NCBI GenBank assembly: GCA_030704615.1
Contig: CM060731.1
Location: 14,262,001 to 14,322,000 of the forward strand
Origin: Takakia lepidozioides
Taxonomy: Eukaryota; Streptophyta; Takakiopsida; Takakiales; Takakiaceae
Reading direction: 5' to 3'
DNA: 60,000 bases
The notes beneath the pieces are model-generated. The model was not told where the DNA came from. It worked only from the letters and a program-made list of their open reading frames with translations, and did no database searches. How positions within the stretch are numbered: the first letter of the stretch is position 1; each line of letters opens with the position of its first letter. The translations under genes and the position numbers were made by a program. Positions 57,795 through 60,000 of this stretch are shown one piece after another.

Positions 57795-59170
57795 ATGTGT
57801 GCAGTATCCTGCAATGTGTACAGGATTAAGATGGCGTTTGTTTACCTTCATTATGCTTTTTGGCAGAGAAAGCGGAAGAAGGCTTGGGAGAGTCAGCGTC
57901 AGTTCTCATCCGTGGATCCTACAGTTCAAGAGCAGACCATGCCAGAGCAGGGTCATGTCGCTCAGGAGGAGGAGGTGCAAATAATGCAGTGTCCACGACA
58001 GGTTTCAGCCACTGAGGAGCAGCAGAAAAACACACAAGTGCCTCCGCAATCCGTGAAGGAGAAGAGTCAGGTACAAGGCAGAAGACGTGCAGGAGGGGGC
58101 GGGTCTTCCAGCAGAGGAAAGAAGCCTGAGAAGGTTAGTTCATACTTTTGAATCCATGGTTCTTGCAACACAAAGGAGTTAGATTGAGGTGTCACTGACG
58201 CCACCTAAATAGGGCACCTTCCCGGGTAATGGTGTACGTAGGAAGGTTAAGGAGAAGGATGATTAAGGTGTCGTTGACGACAGCTTAATGTGCTACTACG
58301 TTCAACCAAAAACATTGAGGAAACACCCAAGAACTACAAGAGATTGATCTGCCACTGCATTCAACCTCGAACATGGGGAAATCACCTAGAAAAACAGCAG
58401 ATGAAGGTGTCATTGACGACATTTTAATTTGCCAACGCATTCAATATAAAACAAGGGAAAAACACCCTACAACTACAACAGATTAAGGTGGCATTGACGA
58501 CATCTTAATCTGCCTCTGCATTCAACCCAAAATATGGGAAAAAACACCCTACAATTGTATTAGATTACGGTGTCGTTGACGACATCTTAATCTACCAATG
58601 AATTGAACCCAAAACATGGGAAAAACACTCTAGAACTACAGTAGATTAAGCTGTCGTTGATGACAGCTTAATCTGCCTGTGCAATCAAAATAAACATGGG
58701 AGAAACACTCTAGAACTACAGCAGATTAAGCTGTCGTCAACGACAGCTTAATCTGCCACTCCATTCAACCTCAAACATGGGGAAATCACCCTACAACTAC
58801 AGCAGATTAAGGTCTGCATTCAACCCAAAAGATGGGAAAAACACCCTACAACTATAGCAGATTAAGGTGTCATTGACGACATCTTAATCTATCAATGAAT
58901 TCAACCCAAAACATGGGAAAATTACTCTAGAACTTCAGCAGATTAAGCTGTCGCCAACGACAGCTTAATCTGCCTTTGCAATCAATATAAACATGGGAGA
59001 AACACTCTAGAACTACAGCAGATTAAGATGTCGTCAACGTTGACGACATCTTAATCTGCCACTGCATGGGGAAATCACCCTAGAAAAATAGCAGATTAAG
59101 CAGTCATTGACGCCATCTTAATCTTGCCATGAATTGTGTGTCTTAACACATGTCATTTTGCAGAACAAAA

Positions 59171-59202
<32 letters not shown>

Positions 59203-60000
59203 AACTGGGGGAAGCCAGCCTGCAGAGGAAACAGTTGTTCTTGAAGACATGGACACTGTTGTGGACGCCAACTATGAAGCCAAGGTGCACTCTCTTATGT
59301 ACACCACCAAGGTGAACTCAAGGAAAGACATCAACTCCATGGAAGTGAAAGACGACACTCTTTTCATTCCTCTGTGTCAGATGATTTCTATGCCAGCAGT
59401 TCGGCCTGCCCTTCACCACGATATCAAGAAGCTGCAGGGGGATTTTATCCATGGGTACTTGAAGGGTTTGGCTGTGTTTTACGTGTCACTGACTGATATC
59501 CAGGGATCTGAGAAATTAGTAGACCTGGATGTAATGGACAGTTGGGACTCACTTTGGAAAGAAGTGAATACGGAGTTTGAGATTGAGCTTTCACAGAACC
59601 CAGCACACATCTAGTACATGAACAAATGTTTTTTGTCTGGGATAACAACCACCGTTTGGTGCCCTGGATGGAGTACATCAGCAGGATGTATGCGGAGAAC
59701 AAGAGAGTGCGACACTATCGGTTCAGTCAATGGTCCTCGATCCGGAGGGGAAGTTCTCGCAGCTTCTAACTGCAATGCACGATATCAACAAGTAAGAGTT
59801 TTGCCCACTTCTTGTCTCCCATTTCATTGTTATGTCAATCTTCAAACTCTGTCAACTGACATGTTCGCATTGCAGGGGGGCGGAGACATCCCATGTTACC
59901 ACCAACATAGTCCATTCCTTGTTTCGTATGCAAAGCATAGGAGTGATGCCATTGGAAACGTTCGCGAGTGTCTAGTTGTCCCCGGACACACTGAAGAAGT
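57795..60000 (+). pseudogene. Broken multi-exon gene, unknown family with WDNNHR motif
   Basis: A first exon (about 57840-58133, a Gln/Glu-rich segment with a basic end, donor GAGAAG/GTTAGT) joins in phase to an exon after 59162 (acceptor TTTTGCAG). This opens with a Lys/Gln/Asn run from an AAAAC repeat, then VRPALHHDIKKLQGDF and GYLKGLAVFYVS, ending NPAHI and a TAG at 59612-59614. Past that stop the protein clearly continues one frame over as MFFVWDNNHRLVPWMEYI, then shifts again to VQSMVLDPEGKFSQLLTAMH, and an exon at 59877 keeps HVTTNIVHSLFRMQ before a stop. One stop plus at least two frameshifts mark a pseudogene. The WDNNHR signature recalls the DGxHR loop of ParB/sulfiredoxin-fold domains, which is only a suggestion. 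Confidence 0.55.
58181..59127. repeat. 81-bp minisatellite whose units are hairpins
   Basis: About a dozen units start AGATTAAG or variants at 58181, 58261, 58399, 58480, 58562, 58643, 58723, 58804, 58859, 58940, 59020 and 59093, mostly 80-82 bp apart. Each has an inverted repeat of the form AGATTAAGCTGTCG...CGACAGCTTAATCT plus a spacer with AACATGGG and ACTACAGCAG. The unit at 58804 has lost its hairpin. The unit at 59019-59058 is a perfect 40-base palindrome with arm CAGATTAAGATGTCGTCAAC. The array fills the intron of the broken gene. Confidence 0.92.

Noticed and set aside
58181-59127. CRISPR-like look of regularly spaced palindromic repeats
   Set aside because: The whole 81-bp unit, including the inter-hairpin part, is repeated, so there are no unique spacers. 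The sequence is a plant nuclear intron.

Overview
The window is nuclear DNA of a land plant. Several genes have introns with ordinary GT/AG junctions. They encode plant-type proteins: geranylgeranyl reductase with a plastid transit peptide, phytol kinase, peroxisomal hydroxypyruvate reductase and a PPR-DYW editing factor. The rest is LTR, hAT, SINE, LINE and MITE debris. The abundance of DYW-type PPR genes and pseudogenes, loose spacing and long introns suggest a seed-free vascular plant such as a fern. That placement is inference only.

Layout. 1-2.6 kb: the 5' half of a Ty1/copia retrotransposon running off the left edge, minus strand. 4.0-4.8 kb: a complete non-autonomous hAT element with a perfect 8-bp target duplication. 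6.7-10.1 kb (-): six-exon phytol kinase (VTE5-like). 12.5-15.1 kb (+): decayed PPR genes. 19.2-20.1 kb (-): a PPR fragment with scrambled tandem modules. 20.1-26.1 kb (-): long-form tRNase Z in six exons with a very large central insertion, telomere-like boxes and a tRNA-derived SINE upstream. 27.4-27.7 kb: DYW-domain pseudogene. 28.0-31.3 kb (-): intact two-exon PPR-DYW gene whose N-terminus carries an OSB-like PDF motif. 32.2-34.5 kb (+): decaying short-chain dehydrogenase. 35.7-40.8 kb (-): 13-exon hydroxypyruvate reductase whose last intron decides whether the protein ends in a peroxisomal AKL signal. 42.3-43.9 kb (-): intronless CHLP. 45.6-46.1 kb: ORF with repeated CxxC motifs. 49.1-49.8 kb: possible small secreted-protein gene. 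50-56 kb: dense small transposons (SINEs, a TTAA-flanked element, a Harbinger-like MITE, hAT elements, a satellite split by one of them). 57.8-60 kb: a broken multi-exon gene whose intron holds a hairpin-forming 81-bp minisatellite.

How genes relate. CHLP makes the phytyl chain of chlorophyll and tocopherol, and VTE5 re-phosphorylates phytol released from chlorophyll, so both feed the same phytyl-diphosphate pool. HPR1 serves photorespiration. The tRNase Z and the PPR-DYW protein act in RNA maturation. They are not an operon; co-localisation may be chance. Exon boundaries were worked out by reading splice sites, reading-frame phase and family conservation. No search or transcript data were available.
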